A stretch of DNA of 64,000 nt from Glandiceps talaboti (lineage: Eukaryota; Hemichordata; Enteropneusta; Spengelidae). The notes below the pieces were generated by a model. The model made no database searches and was not told the DNA's origin. It saw only the letters and a program-made list of their open reading frames with translations. Shown piece after piece: positions 48,601 through 57,544 of this stretch (position 1 is its first letter; each line of letters begins with the position of its first letter). Location of the stretch: positions 14,433,046-14,497,045 of the forward strand of contig NC_135571.1 of NCBI RefSeq assembly GCF_964340395.1, given 5' to 3'. Both the position numbers and the translations under genes were made by a program.

Positions 48601-49750
48601 CTAGATTGCTATAAGACAATTCAATATTGTCATCAATATTTCAGTTCTTACTTGATCAAATCTGGGGCAATCTTACAATGCCTACCTTCAAAATGTCTGG
48701 CACTTCAGTACTTAGAACATTGATTGACAGGTTCTTGCTGATAAGGGGCTATTTCTCCTTGCTGATAAGGGGATATTTCATAGCCATTTGTTAAAGGGCA
48801 ACACCACTCAAGCAAATAAATGTATTTTGGTTTCTTGAGTCATTTGAATGATTTCACATTCACTAAACTTTCATTCTGTTGTCAAGAAACACCAAATTAA
48901 AATATGAAGTACATGGTGTTCCACTGAAAGAACAAGCAGCCATCATAGATGATGACTCAGCACTTTTCATTTCTAAGCTGAGTTAACGCATTTTCACAAA
49001 CCACAAATCATGTTTTTTTGACCCAAAATGCATATCTCTGATGCGATTATTTTCCTTTGAACAATTTCTCATCTACACACCCAAAATAATGTCCCCACCA
49101 TATACCAAGGCAATCGGATATATGGAGTAGTTCATTGGTCTTGTCTAAGAACTGAACCAAGTCAGTTCACATATGACTGAATAATAGCTCATGTCATGTT
49201 AACAAATCAAAATGGCTCTAAGTCGGCTAAATTGCATCATATCCCAAAGCAAATTGACATGCATATGTAAGAGTGATAACTGTACAGTAGGTAAGATCCT
49301 ACACTGTAGTGGAAAAAATCCTTGACCTAGGGAGTCTTTTACATGAAAAATCCTTGGCCTAGGGAGTCTTTTGCATGAAAAAGTCCTTGGACTAGGGAGT
49401 CTTTTGCATGAAAAGTCCTTGGCCTAGGGAGTCTTTTGCATGAAAAGTCCTTGGACTAGGGAGTCTTTTGCATGAAAAGTCTATGATATCTTTAAGGATT
49501 AAAAACACACATAAGTTAAAGAGTGACTTTACATACCGTTATTACAACATAACTCAGAACATTCTTCAAGGTCTGATTTTGATATTTCATTCAAGGTGGA
49601 TGGAGTTGGGGAAGTTGATGGAGTAGTACCAGGTCTGAAATCCACTATCATATCCTCTTTGATGCTGTAACTACAATCTCCATGACAACAATGTGACAGT
49701 GACATCACTGCCAGAGTTGTATAAAATATAGCTTCAATGAGTTGTGACAT
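38822..49750 (-). CDS. MANSC1-like type I membrane protein with mucin-like stalk (7 coding exons, spliced)
   Basis: Coding exons in transcript order: 49750-49537, 48108-47980, 47096-46897, 46662-46629, about 41130-40612, 39610-39338, 38961-38822. They total 1509 bp = 503 codons with every phase matching. Predicted 502 aa: signal peptide 1-24, MANSC domain about 26-96 (Cys 26, 64, 68, 69, 74, 86, 91, 96), acidic Glu/Asp/Gly/Ser region 116-180, Ser/Thr-rich stalk 190-455 with poly-Thr and poly-Gly runs, transmembrane helix 458-478, 24-residue cytoplasmic tail. The ECxxxCCxxxxC..AVF..C.L..C spacing is typical of MANSC domains (MANSC1, LRP11, KIAA0319, HAI-1). One TM, a Thr-rich stalk, and a tail that resembles my memory of human MANSC1 (YSRLDYLINGIY) favour MANSC1. 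No PKD, Kunitz or LDLa domain is visible, arguing against KIAA0319, HAI-1 and LRP11. Its molecular function is poorly known. The join across the 5.5 kb intron is the least certain point. Confidence 0.82.
39136..39262. repeat. (ACGT)n(ACAT)n microsatellite
   Basis: ACGT/ACGTACAT block, then (ACAT)n, then (ACAG)n. Lies in the last MANSC1-like intron. Confidence 0.95.
39338..39610 (-). CDS. MANSC1-like exon 6 (Ser/Thr/Glu-rich stalk)
   Basis: 273 bp, phase 1 in and out; acceptor CTATTGACAG, donor AACAG|GTAAGTA. It encodes [20 protein letters not shown] and similar sequence, continuing the extracellular Ser/Thr stalk, and ends RIYDHTSTG directly before the transmembrane exon. One N-x-T site (NET). 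Confidence 0.85.
39766..40134. repeat. 26-bp minisatellite x about 13
   Basis: Unit AGACCAATCATAACTTATGT plus ACTTGT. Every copy carries a CCAAT motif. The first copies are longer (with TATCACTCTTGCACTTAAA). Confidence 0.95.
40318..40562. repeat. About 40-bp minisatellite x 6 carrying X-box-like motifs
   Basis: Unit CTGTTGCCATGGCACCCTGA plus CAGCATGTGTTGTA. GTTGCCATGGCA matches the RFX X-box core in most copies. It ends 50 bp from the donor of MANSC1-like exon 5. Confidence 0.9.
40611..40620 (-). other. Splice donor of MANSC1-like exon 5
   Basis: CCACAA|GTAAGT, phase 1; joins to GAAGTACAG of exon 6 to give TTTRSTES. Confidence 0.75.
40612..41130 (-). CDS. MANSC1-like exon 5 (Thr/Ser-rich mucin-like stalk with poly-Gly and poly-Thr)
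   Basis: Open across about 520 bp. Very Thr/Ser-rich with many potential O-glycosylation sites, a run of 12-13 glycines from (GGT)n at about 40971-41009, and a run of Thr from (ACA)n-type repeats just 3' of it. The donor ACCACAA|GTAAGT at 40612/40611 is strong. The acceptor is weak: AAAG|TG at 41131/41130 fits phase 1, while a better-looking AATACAG|TCT at 41141/41140 would need phase 0. The exon's left boundary, or an extra exon in the preceding intron, is therefore open. Confidence 0.72.
40937..41009 (-). repeat. Coding trinucleotide repeats in MANSC1-like exon 5
   Basis: On the + strand (GTT)8 at about 40937-40961 and (ACC/CAC)12 at about 40971-41009; in the coding strand they give a Thr run (ACA/ACC-type codons) and a 12-13 Gly run. 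Confidence 0.85.
41297..44208. repeat. 28-bp satellite array, about 104 copies
   Basis: Unit ACATACAATGTACATCTATA plus TCATGACA, 2.9 kb, very homogeneous. Variation is concentrated at AACGTA/AACATA/AATGTA, at TACATC/TATATC/TACGTC and at TATATC/TATGTC. It lies in the intron between MANSC1-like exons 4 and 5. Confidence 0.98.
44310..44695. repeat. Diverged tandem repeat, about 120 bp x 3
   Basis: Each copy has GTTGCTATGG(G)CATGGTC, TTGTTGCTAAG, a T-rich part with TGTTTATTCA, and TTGCCTACCCATCC. A related inverted copy lies at 62285-62370. Confidence 0.75.
44806..44946. repeat. (GACA)n microsatellite
   Basis: Interrupted (ACAG)n array with GACTGACA, GAGACA and CCATA interruptions. Confidence 0.96.
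45230..45715. repeat. Dispersed repeat copy with (CA)n
   Basis: CACCAAATTTTAGACCGATC, TTTTTGAGTTAAG, TGATCATTTTCCTTTG..AACAATTTCTCA and CACCACATACCAAGGCAATT, then (CA)n at 45569-45637, then GCCTATAGCACTACTGAACC. Part of the same text recurs at 49015-49145 and part at 38.4-38.6 kb. Confidence 0.7.
45955..46152 (+). mobile_element. LINE 3'-end fragment (reverse transcriptase C-terminus)
   Basis: One frame reads [20 protein letters not shown], matching the common F..AAP.LWNsLPl motif at the end of CR1/L2/Jockey-type reverse transcriptases. The fragment ends in a (TTGA)n tail at 46125-46153, typical of such LINE 3' ends. Strongly 5'-truncated and with stops. Confidence 0.6.
46382..46456. mobile_element. 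Diverged right end of the 14.5-16.3 kb TIR element
   Basis: GCCCCTAGTGGCCAAATTGT, ATCTTTTTGATAACCAGAAT and ATGATGTATT align with the right end at 16259-16331 (GCCCCTAGTGGCCAAACA..ATAACCGGAATACGGCGTATT). The differences include CpG to TpG changes. Confidence 0.6.
46629..46662 (-). CDS. MANSC1-like exon 4 (34-bp mini exon)
   Basis: Acceptor TTTGATGTAG and donor AAAG|GTATGT frame a 34-bp segment encoding [11 protein letters not shown], phase 0 in and phase 1 out. Only this frame links exon 3 to exon 5 without a stop. Microexons of this size are easily missed, and its use needs RNA evidence. Confidence 0.6.
46820..46900 (-). repeat. 34-bp triplication that copies a splice donor
   Basis: CATACCTGTG(T/A)AGGTATAG plus ATATACAGGA(T/A)ATGA is present at 46824, 46858 and 46892. 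On the minus strand each copy is CACAG|GTATGTCAT; the first in the transcript is the donor of exon 3. Confidence 0.88.
46897..47096 (-). CDS. MANSC1-like exon 3 (acidic repeat region)
   Basis: 200 bp, phase 1 in, phase 0 out; acceptor CACTACAAG, donor CACAG|GTATGT. It encodes a strongly acidic low-complexity stretch with an internal 14-codon duplication ([13 protein letters not shown] / [13 protein letters not shown]) and ends TVTQPTPTQ. The donor is repeated twice more downstream in the intron (see the 34-bp repeat). Confidence 0.78.
47147..47745. repeat. 21-bp minisatellite x about 28
   Basis: Unit CACAGTGTGACCATGTACACT with ACTTACAGTG, ACTCAGTGTG (two-base loss) and CATATAC variants. Since 21 is divisible by three, frames stay open on both strands. 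Lies 50 bp upstream of MANSC1-like exon 3's acceptor in transcript direction. Confidence 0.97.
47980..48108 (-). CDS. MANSC1-like exon 2 (second half of MANSC domain)
   Basis: 129 bp, phase 1 in and out; acceptor TTTGTCAATAG, donor ACCG|GTAAGT. Joined to exon 1 it gives [20 protein letters not shown] and on to [11 protein letters not shown], completing the MANSC cysteine pattern. An N-glycosylation site (NST) lies near its end. Confidence 0.88.
48240..48258 (+). promoter_or_regulatory. CTCF-like motif
   Basis: TGGCCACTAGGGGGTGCTG, close to the CTCF core; in intron 1 of the MANSC1-like gene. Confidence 0.4.
49015..49150. repeat. Dispersed repeat copy
   Basis: TTTTGACCCAAAATGCATAT, ATTATTTTCCTTTGAACAAT, CCCCACCATATACCAAGGCA; shares this order with 45430-45545. 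Confidence 0.7.
49312..49482. repeat. 32-bp minisatellite x 5
   Basis: Unit AAAGTCCTTGGCCTAGGGAG plus TCTTTTGCATGA. Ends 55 bp from the donor of MANSC1-like exon 1. Confidence 0.93.
49537..49750 (-). CDS. MANSC1-like exon 1 (signal peptide, first half of MANSC domain)
   Basis: The ATG at 49750-49748 starts [20 protein letters not shown], a hydrophobic signal peptide, then CC-HGDC. A Pro/Thr insert follows, then [15 protein letters not shown], the conserved ECxxxCC core. The donor is AACG|GTATGT, phase 1. An acceptor-like TTCTTTACAG ends at 49767, 16 bases before the ATG, so the 5' UTR is probably spliced from further right. Confidence 0.85.
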
Positions 49751-50261
49751 GGTTGCTGTGGTTGGGCTGTAAAGAAATATACAGGAATTGAATAAAAGTA
49801 TATATCCCTACAATACCTATTTCAAATTTGGATTAGTCACATAATCATTGCTATTTTCATCCTCAGTTACAAAAACAGCAATAAAAAGAGTCATTGCACA
49901 ACAACTTTTATATTTGAATAAATACTAAGTTGCCATGACAACATCATGTTATGACATCAGACACAGTTTAATCTCTCTTTCATCCAAACATATGTTACCA
50001 CTGTGTAATCCTCTCATCGTGTGATTGAAATAAAAAATAACAAAACTAGAAACTACATGTGTAGTGTACATGATTGGCTGCATTCTATGTACAACATACT
50101 ATGATCTCATACTTCAACATGATGAAATCGGAATACGCATTTGACATCACTAGAGGTTGGCCTACACCAATGTACAGTTACAGTGATATGTTTAACTTGG
50201 TTAGACTTGAAAATACAGTAAAGATACACAAACTGAGTTTATACTTTAAAGGTACACAAAC

Positions 50262-52108
50262 TGAGTATATTGTGTAGAATGTATAGTAACAGATATATTG
50301 TGTAGAATGTATAGTAACAGATATATTGTGTAGAATGCATAGTAACAGATATATTGTGTAGAATGCATAGTAACAGATATATTGTGTAGAATGTATAGCA
50401 ACAGATATATTGTGTAGAATGTATAGTAACAGATATATTGTGTAGAATGTATAGTATAATAGTAACATATATTGTGTAGAATGCATAGTAACAGATATAT
50501 TGTGTAGAATGTATAGTAACAGATATATTGTGTAGAATGTATAGTAACAGATATATTGTGTAGAATGTATAGTAACAGATATATTGTGTAGAATGCATAG
50601 TAACAGATATATTGTGTAGAATGTATAGTAATAGATATATTGTGTAGAATGTATAGTAACAGATATATTGTGTAGAATGTATAGTAACAGATATATTGTG
50701 TAGAATGCATAGTAACAGATATATTGTGTAGAATGTATAGTAATAGATATATTGTGTAGAATGTATAGTAACAGATATATTGTGTAGAATGTATAGTAAC
50801 AGATATATTGTGTAGAATGCATAGTAACAGATACATTGTGTAGAATGTATAGTAACAGATATATTGTGTAGAATGTATAGTAACAGATATATTGTGTAGA
50901 ATGTATAGTAACAGATATATTGTGTAGAATGTATAGTAACAGATATATTGTGTAGAATGTATAGTAACAGATACATTGTGTAGAATGCATAGTAACATAT
51001 ATTGTGTAGAATGCATAGTAACAGATATATTGTGTAGAATGTATAGTAACAGATATATTGTGTAGAATGTATAGTAACAGATATATTGTGTAGAATGCAT
51101 AGTAACAGATATATTGTGTAGAATGTATAGTAACAGATATATTGTGTAGAATGTATAGTAACAGATATTGTGTAGAATGCATAGTAACAGATACAGTATA
51201 TTGTGTAGAATGTATAGTAACAGATATATTGTGTAGAATGTATAGTAACAGATATATTGTGTAGAATGTATAGTAACAGATATATAGTGTAGAATGTATA
51301 GTAACAGATATATTGTGTAGAATGTATAGTAATAGATATATTGTGTAGAATGTATAGTAACAGATATATTGTGTAGAATGTATAGTAACAGATATATTGT
51401 GTAGAATGTATAGTAACAGATATATTGTGTAGAATGTATAGTAACAGATACATTGTGTAGAATGCATAGTAACATATATTGTGTAGAATGCATAGTAACA
51501 GATATATTGTGTAGAATGCATAGTAACAGATATATTGTGTAGAATGTATAGTAACAGATATATTGTGTAGAATGTATAGTAACAGATATATTGTGTAGAA
51601 TGCATAGTAACATATATTGTGTAGAATGCATAGTAACAGATATATTGTGTAGAATGTATAGTAACAGATATATTGTGTAGAATGTATAGTAACAGATATA
51701 TTGTGTAGAATGTATAGTAATAGATATATTGTGTAGAATGTATAGTAACAGATATATTGTGTAGAATGTATAGTAACAGATATATTGTGTAGAATGTATA
51801 GTAACAGATATATTGTCTAGAATGTATGGTAACAGATATATTGTGTAGAATGTATAGTAACAGATATATTGTGTAGAATGTATAGCAACAGATATATTGT
51901 GTAGAATGTATAGTAACAGATATATAGTGTAGAATGCATAGTAACAGATATATTGTGTAGAATGTATAGTAATAGATATATTGTGTAGAATGTATAGTAA
52001 CAGATATATTGTGTAGAATGTATAGTAACAGATATATTGTGTAGAAGGTATAGTAATAGATATATTGTGTAGTATGCATAGTAACTATAGTAACAGATAT
52101 ATTGCATA
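50262..52108. repeat. 28-bp satellite array, about 65 copies
   Basis: Unit GTATAGTAACAGATATATTG plus TGTAGAAT, 1.85 kb. Variants: GCATAG, AATAGAT, ATACATTG, and shorter copies lacking AGAT. The unit has no stop on the minus strand in any frame, giving overlapping 646-, 461- and 404-codon frames. It differs in sequence from the 41.3-44.2 kb array despite the equal period. Confidence 0.98.
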
Positions 52109-52321
52109 AAACTGACAATACTCATAAATGGGTAGCAAGTCAACAAGTTACAACATATGGTGTTATATTGACAGACAGTTCAGTGTTATTTATATGCTGG
52201 TACATACACTATAAGGTTTAGCAATGTCCATATATACTATGTATAAACTGAAATGTGCAGCTCAGAAACATGGCTTAAACAATGCTGTTTATATGAATAC
52301 AGGCAAAGTATGGCGAGACAG

Positions 52322-52372
52322 GGAGGGGATATAAAAGGCCCCCTAACTTAATGGGGGTTATTGTCAAATTTG
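52322..52372. repeat. Dispersed repeat with TATAAAAGG core (copy 2)
   Basis: GATATAAAAGGCCCCCTAAC, TTAATGGGGGTTATTGTCAA, ATTTGATG. A diverged copy is at 4075-4122 (CATATAAAAGGTCCCCTAAC, TTCATGTGGGTTATTGTCAA). Confidence 0.7.
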
Positions 52373-52484
52373 ATGATGTCAAAGTTCTACCAACAACCAC
52401 ACAGTGGCCCACTCTTATATGTAAATGTACTTATTTACTAGGAACACCTACAAGAACTAAGATTTATAGACTTCAAAATTCCAA

Positions 52485-52514
52485 ACACACACACACACAC
52501 ACACATACATACAC

Positions 52515-52582
<68 letters not shown>
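52485..52582. repeat. (CA)n microsatellite with CATA interruptions
   Basis: CACACACA/CATACATA array. Confidence 0.96.
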
Positions 52583-52585
<3 letters not shown>

Positions 52586-52641
52586 ACTCGGTGAGTATCA
52601 ATCTGCTAAGACAGTGCTCTATACCGCAGTGGCAGAGCGTA

Positions 52642-52794
52642 ATAGTTTTGGTAGTACTGGAACTCTTTCTTGGTTGTAACTCGGAGTTTCACGCATAGTG
52701 CGATCATCAGACAATTCATCAGAATTGTCTGATGATCGCACTATGCGTGAAACTCCGAGTTACAACCAAGAAAGAGTTCCAGTACTACCAAAAC

Positions 52795-52797
<3 letters not shown>
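52642..52797. repeat. Perfect hairpin: 75-bp arms, 6-nt loop
   Basis: Left arm 52642-52716 (starts ATAGTTTTGGTAGTACTGGA, ends CATCAGACAATT); loop CATCAG at 52717-52722; right arm 52723-52797 is its exact reverse complement. Flanked by CA repeats on the left and an AT tract on the right. Probably a foldback/MITE-like element or a recent palindromic duplication. Confidence 0.95.
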
Positions 52798-53055
<258 letters not shown>

Positions 53056-53756
53056 AAATATCATTATCAATATTTGATAAAAATACAACACATTTCAAAA
53101 ACAGCACAATAATATTATAATTATGGAAATATAGTACACATATAGATCAATGCTGAAAATGGTGAGAACAACACAACATGACTTCAAACAACATCTTGTA
53201 TATTTACATACATTTACATTTATCATTGATTTTGACAAAACAAATACCACTTTTATTTGACATCTTTTGTAGATGAACAGAGTATTTAATCCAAGTGTTG
53301 ACTCATTCACAAAGATATTTTTTCAGCTGTGTACAAATGAAATACTTTTACTTTTAATCGATCAGACTACATGTACATGTACATATATACTGATTGTCAA
53401 ATAAAACTAAAAGTGTTTCTAAAGACTTAGTTTCTGAGTTTAGGTTTTTGACCAAGTATCACATCTTTTTAGACCTAATTTGTGGTATAAATGGTATCAT
53501 CTTTTCTTTAACATTGTTCATCATGCCATCCCTAGAAATATCCTTATTAACTTTAGGAGCAATCCACTCATTACCTTTTGAGTTTAGATTTATTTACCCC
53601 TACTTTTAATCAGATTTTAATTACATATCATTGATCTGATCACCTCACACACCCCAAATTAACAACTAGACACTAAAAGTAATATTCACAATAATTGAGT
53701 TATCAAGGCAATTTTTTAAGTTTTTGTACATGGATGATGGTTAACATATATATATA

Positions 53757-54085
53757 TGTATAGAGAAAGAGAGAGACAGAGAAAGGGAGAGACAGAGAGA
53801 CAGACAGACAGAGAGAGACAGAGAGAGGCAGAGAGACAGAGACAGAGAGAGGCAGAGAGACAGAGACAGAGACAGAGACAGAGAGAGGCAGAGACAGAGA
53901 GAGACAGAGAGAGACAGAGACAGACAGAGACCTAGACAGACACTGTGACAGACAGAGACAGGTAGATAGACAGAGACAGACAAACAGACAGACAGAGAGA
54001 GACAGACACAGACAGAGAGATAGGGACAGACTGATTGAGACAGACGGACAGACAGATGGGTAGATAGACAGACAGAGACAGACAA
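53757..54085. repeat. (GACAGA)n-type microsatellite
   Basis: AGAGACAGAGAGA/GACAGACAGA mosaic with GGCAGAG interruptions. The Ser/Leu/Val frames on the minus strand are artefacts. Confidence 0.95.
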
Positions 54086-54099
54086 GTACACATTGTACA

Positions 54100-54680
54100 C
54101 ACAACATGATTGACAGACATGCCTACAGCAAAACTGAATCTAAAATACCCATGTAAGACTAGGGTTAATATTTAGGAATGGAATGATTTGTCTGCAAACA
54201 TTTAGAAAAAGTTAATCTTGAACAAAAGAATAATCCCATCTACATGTAACCATGACAACTCTATTGATAAGATACATGTAGCTCTACAGTGAAAAAAATG
54301 GCAATGAAGAATGGGCCTTTATCAAATCCCATTTATGTGTATGTAAAAAACTTTTCCCATTGTAAAGATTTTCTGGTTTGTATATAAAATTTTAAACAGC
54401 CATCGTCACCACAGATGACAAAGTTCACATGCTAAAATTATTCACAGCTGTATATCAGAAAGAAATGATGTCCGCTTGTACTGTGTGGTAAGCCTAGCAA
54501 AAAGTATCATCCAGCCAAGTCAACTGTACATAATGTACTGAGATACAATGGTTGTCAGGGGGTATGTAAATAAATGATTGTGTGCTCATCATGTCAAGTA
54601 TGTTCCTCCTTATTTGGTAAACAAAATTTGCATATATGCCAATTGGTATAGTAGAAGTCTGATAACTGATGACAGGTAGG
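54100..54680. other. No gene seen
   Basis: AT-rich, no supported feature. Confidence 0.6.
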
Positions 54681-54684
54681 TGGC

Positions 54685-54800
54685 AATATTAAGTGGTTAG
54701 ACCACTGGCCAGAGTGGTTTCTTAGCACTATACAGTCAAAGTTTGAGTCCTTGTCAAGGAAATTTGATTAAATTTGCCACGCTGCAACTTTAGTAAGTTG
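54685..54800 (+). mobile_element. tRNA-derived SINE remnant
   Basis: AAGTGGTTAGACCACTGGCC (A-box region) and AAGTTTGAGTCCTTGTC (B-box GTTTGAGTCC) spaced about 45 bp, followed by GCCACGCTGCAAC. No intact tRNA fold. Confidence 0.5.
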
Positions 54801-55094
54801 AGTGTCATTCAGTTTACTTTACATACCAAACAACACTGGATTTCTCAGACACTCTGTAATCTGTCCTCTTGTATTAAAACTGAACCCATGAGGTCTGCAG
54901 GCCCTCACTAGACTTTCAAGTTTCTAGAGATCCAAGTTTTTTAACAAGTTTTAAGTTAAAGGGCTATCTGGTTAGTCTCTGTGTAAATGTGAGACGATGT
55001 TTAATTAATTAGGTCTGGACAAGGTTTTCAGCTCACAGGCTTAACTTTTGAATTTGATGCATTTGGGCTGAATCTGGTCATGATTGCCTATCCA

Positions 55095-55230
55095 TTCAAG
55101 TCTTTGACTTAGGACGGGTCTACTCTAATATGGTTAACACATTCAAGTCATTGACTATGGACGGGTCTAATATGGTTAACACATTCAAGTCATTGACTAC
55201 GAACAGGTCTAATATGGTTAACACATAAGA
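55095..55230. repeat. About 45-bp minisatellite x 3
   Basis: CATTCAAGTC(T/A)TTGACT(T/A), GGACGGGTCTAATATGGTTA, ACACA; first copy has an ACTC insertion. Confidence 0.85.
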
Positions 55231-55373
55231 AAAATTCAATCTGAACATACAAAACTGAGGAGTTTTATGAAATGTGATTTAATGTAGTTTGGTACCTATA
55301 CATCTACTGTACATCATTCAACCTTGTATTTACCTCCCTACCTACCTGTCTGTAGGTCTATGTCTCAGTCTGT

Positions 55374-55374
<1 letters not shown>

Positions 55375-55412
<38 letters not shown>

Positions 55413-55440
55413 TTGTCTGTCTGTCTGTCTCTCACTCTCT
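55375..55440. repeat. (CTGT)n microsatellite
   Basis: TCTGTCTGTCTG array with CTCTTTG interruptions. Poly-G run at about 55602-55613 nearby. Confidence 0.95.
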
Positions 55441-55849
55441 ATTCTGTTCACAGTTTGTGTTGACAAATTCTCTGAATACTCAAATTGTTTTAAGGCATGA
55501 TGTATGCTGATGATGACAAAAATGTAAAGTTGTCATTAATTACCTAATATGGGAATATAATTACCTAATATGGGAATATACTACAGTCCTGTTTGAAGGA
55601 GGGGGGGGGGGGTACATTAAGATAGGTAGAGACAGACATGTTCAAATCAAGTCCCCTTTAATACTTTTTCTATCTAGAAACTATTTTGTCAATGAGATAA
55701 GTTAAATTCAAGAAATGTTCTATTTTCTTAATAAGTTTGTTTATAAAAACATTTTATGTAACGATATTTTCTACATCACCTAAATATTTTAATAGTCAGT
55801 AAACATTGTACTAAACTCTGACTTGAAGACAGGGCAATCATTCTAACGT

Positions 55850-56290
55850 TTCCTGTTCGATCTCGACTGTGACGTAGTCGTAGTATTAGTACGTATTACT
55901 GAGAAATCCATGCCCATACAACTATGTCGATCATGTCGATTGAACCTATTACTTCCTGTCACAATAATACATTGATGGAAATACGGTATGTACTACAGTC
56001 ACACAAAGTTCAGTATATACCAACGACCAACTAATAAATATTATTACAATGCCCGACTTCATCAATTGTAAATTGATACATGACGAACACCGAGTCACAA
56101 GCGTGGAAGTATGATTTGAGTGAACTGTAAACGGTACGGGCTAACTGTACATGATGACACGTATTACATACATACATACACATAGTATTAGTACCGTAAC
56201 TGGTAGTGAGTCTCGAGAGGAAAGAGGAAAAAACGCGGCGGATCACGAGAGAGGTGTCACACTGGCGTTAACAGATATGGTACCACACAA
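55850..56290. promoter_or_regulatory. CpG-enriched patch; possible 5' region of MANSC1-like gene
   Basis: CpG is clearly more frequent than in the flanks (GACTGTGACGTAGTCG, AACGCGGCGGATCACGAGAG, GGCGTTAAC). It is on the right side of the MANSC1-like gene, where its 5' UTR exon and promoter should lie. Speculative: no start site can be defined. Confidence 0.3.
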
Positions 56291-56519
56291 TACGCTTCCT
56301 TTTGTTTGAATTTATGGCAACTCACCAAATTGGACGAACCTTGATGTGATTGGTATTACTGTAATGCAATGTAGTATCACAAATCCAGCACTTCGGTCAT
56401 CAGTGTATCGCCATATTAACTAATTTGCATATAATGCAATGTTGTTATGTGGAGAAAATAGAATCAGATTGAGATTGGCCATGGCATCCCAATCTAAGTT
56501 GATGCAGAAAATGCAGAAG

Positions 56520-56956
56520 CACGTTCAGATACAAATTCAGATACAGATTCAGGTATAGATTCAGATTCAGACACAGACACAGATACAGATACAGATACAG
56601 ATACAGATACAGATACAGATACAGATACAGATACAGATACAGATACAGATACAGATACAGATACAGATACAGATACAGATACAGATACAGATAGATACAG
56701 ATACAGATACAGATACAGATACAGATACAGACACAGATACAGATACAGATACAGATACAGATACAGATACAGACACAGATACAGATACAGATACTGGTAC
56801 AGATACAGACACAGATACAGACACAGACACAGATACAGATACAGATACTGGTACAGATACAGACACAGACACATATACAGACAGAGACACAGACACAGAT
56901 ACAGATACAGATACAGATACAGACACAGATACAGATACAGATACAGATACAGATAC
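56520..56956. repeat. (ACAGAT)n hexanucleotide satellite, about 70 units
   Basis: ACAGATACAGATACAGATAC with ACAGACAC and ACTGGT variants. Two minus frames stay open as Ser-Val or Leu-Tyr repeats. Confidence 0.97.
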
Positions 56957-57059
56957 ACGTCCCAGAGGCTAAGGAACACTTAATATAATTCTGAACATTT
57001 CAGTGTAAGTACATCATCTTCCCACCAGAGTAAATCTTGTTTACAGTCACAGTTTTCAC

Positions 57060-57503
57060 ACACACACACACACACACACACACGTTAGTCTCACTTGATA
57101 GTAAAACTGAATAGTACATAAAGCTATCTCCTAGATTATCTTTGAATCGTAGTTTACCATCTTTAGTACAGAATACTTATAGGCTCAGTTAGATTTGTTT
57201 ACGAAAACAAAAACACAAACAAACAAGCAAACAAAAACACAAACAAACAAACAAACAAATAATTGAATAAATAAATAAATCCTGACAAGCATCAACACTG
57301 AGTAATCACAAATCAGTATCAATAATAATGAATGTTTAGCAATATCAAGAATTAGTATAATTATGTTTCCTCTATGCAAAATAGTCACAAGTCCAAAATT
57401 ACTTTGCATAGATGAAAACATATACTAATTCTTAATACTGTGAAACAACCATTATTATTCATACTGATTTGTGATTACTTTATTGTTGATGTTTGTCAAT
57501 TAC

Positions 57504-57539
<36 letters not shown>

Positions 57540-57540
57540 G
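57060..57540. repeat. Short microsatellites
   Basis: (CA)n at 57057-57083, (AAAC)n at 57205-57262 and (TTTA)n at 57504-57539. Confidence 0.95.
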
Positions 57541-57544
57541 TTTT

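Noticed and set aside
38822-49750. KIAA0319-, LRP11- or HAI-1-like identity for the MANSC gene
   Set aside because: No PKD, LDLa or Kunitz domain is seen; stalk, single TM and tail fit MANSC1 better.
50178-52118. 646-codon minus-strand open frame
   Set aside because: It is the 28-bp satellite read through; all three minus frames are open and there are no coding features.
53757-54107. Ser/Leu/Val-rich 134-codon membrane-like protein
   Set aside because: Pure consequence of a GACAGA microsatellite on the opposite strand.
56031-56246. 71-codon minus frame as a first coding exon
   Set aside because: No signal peptide or homology, and the MANSC1-like gene already has a signal peptide exon at 49750.
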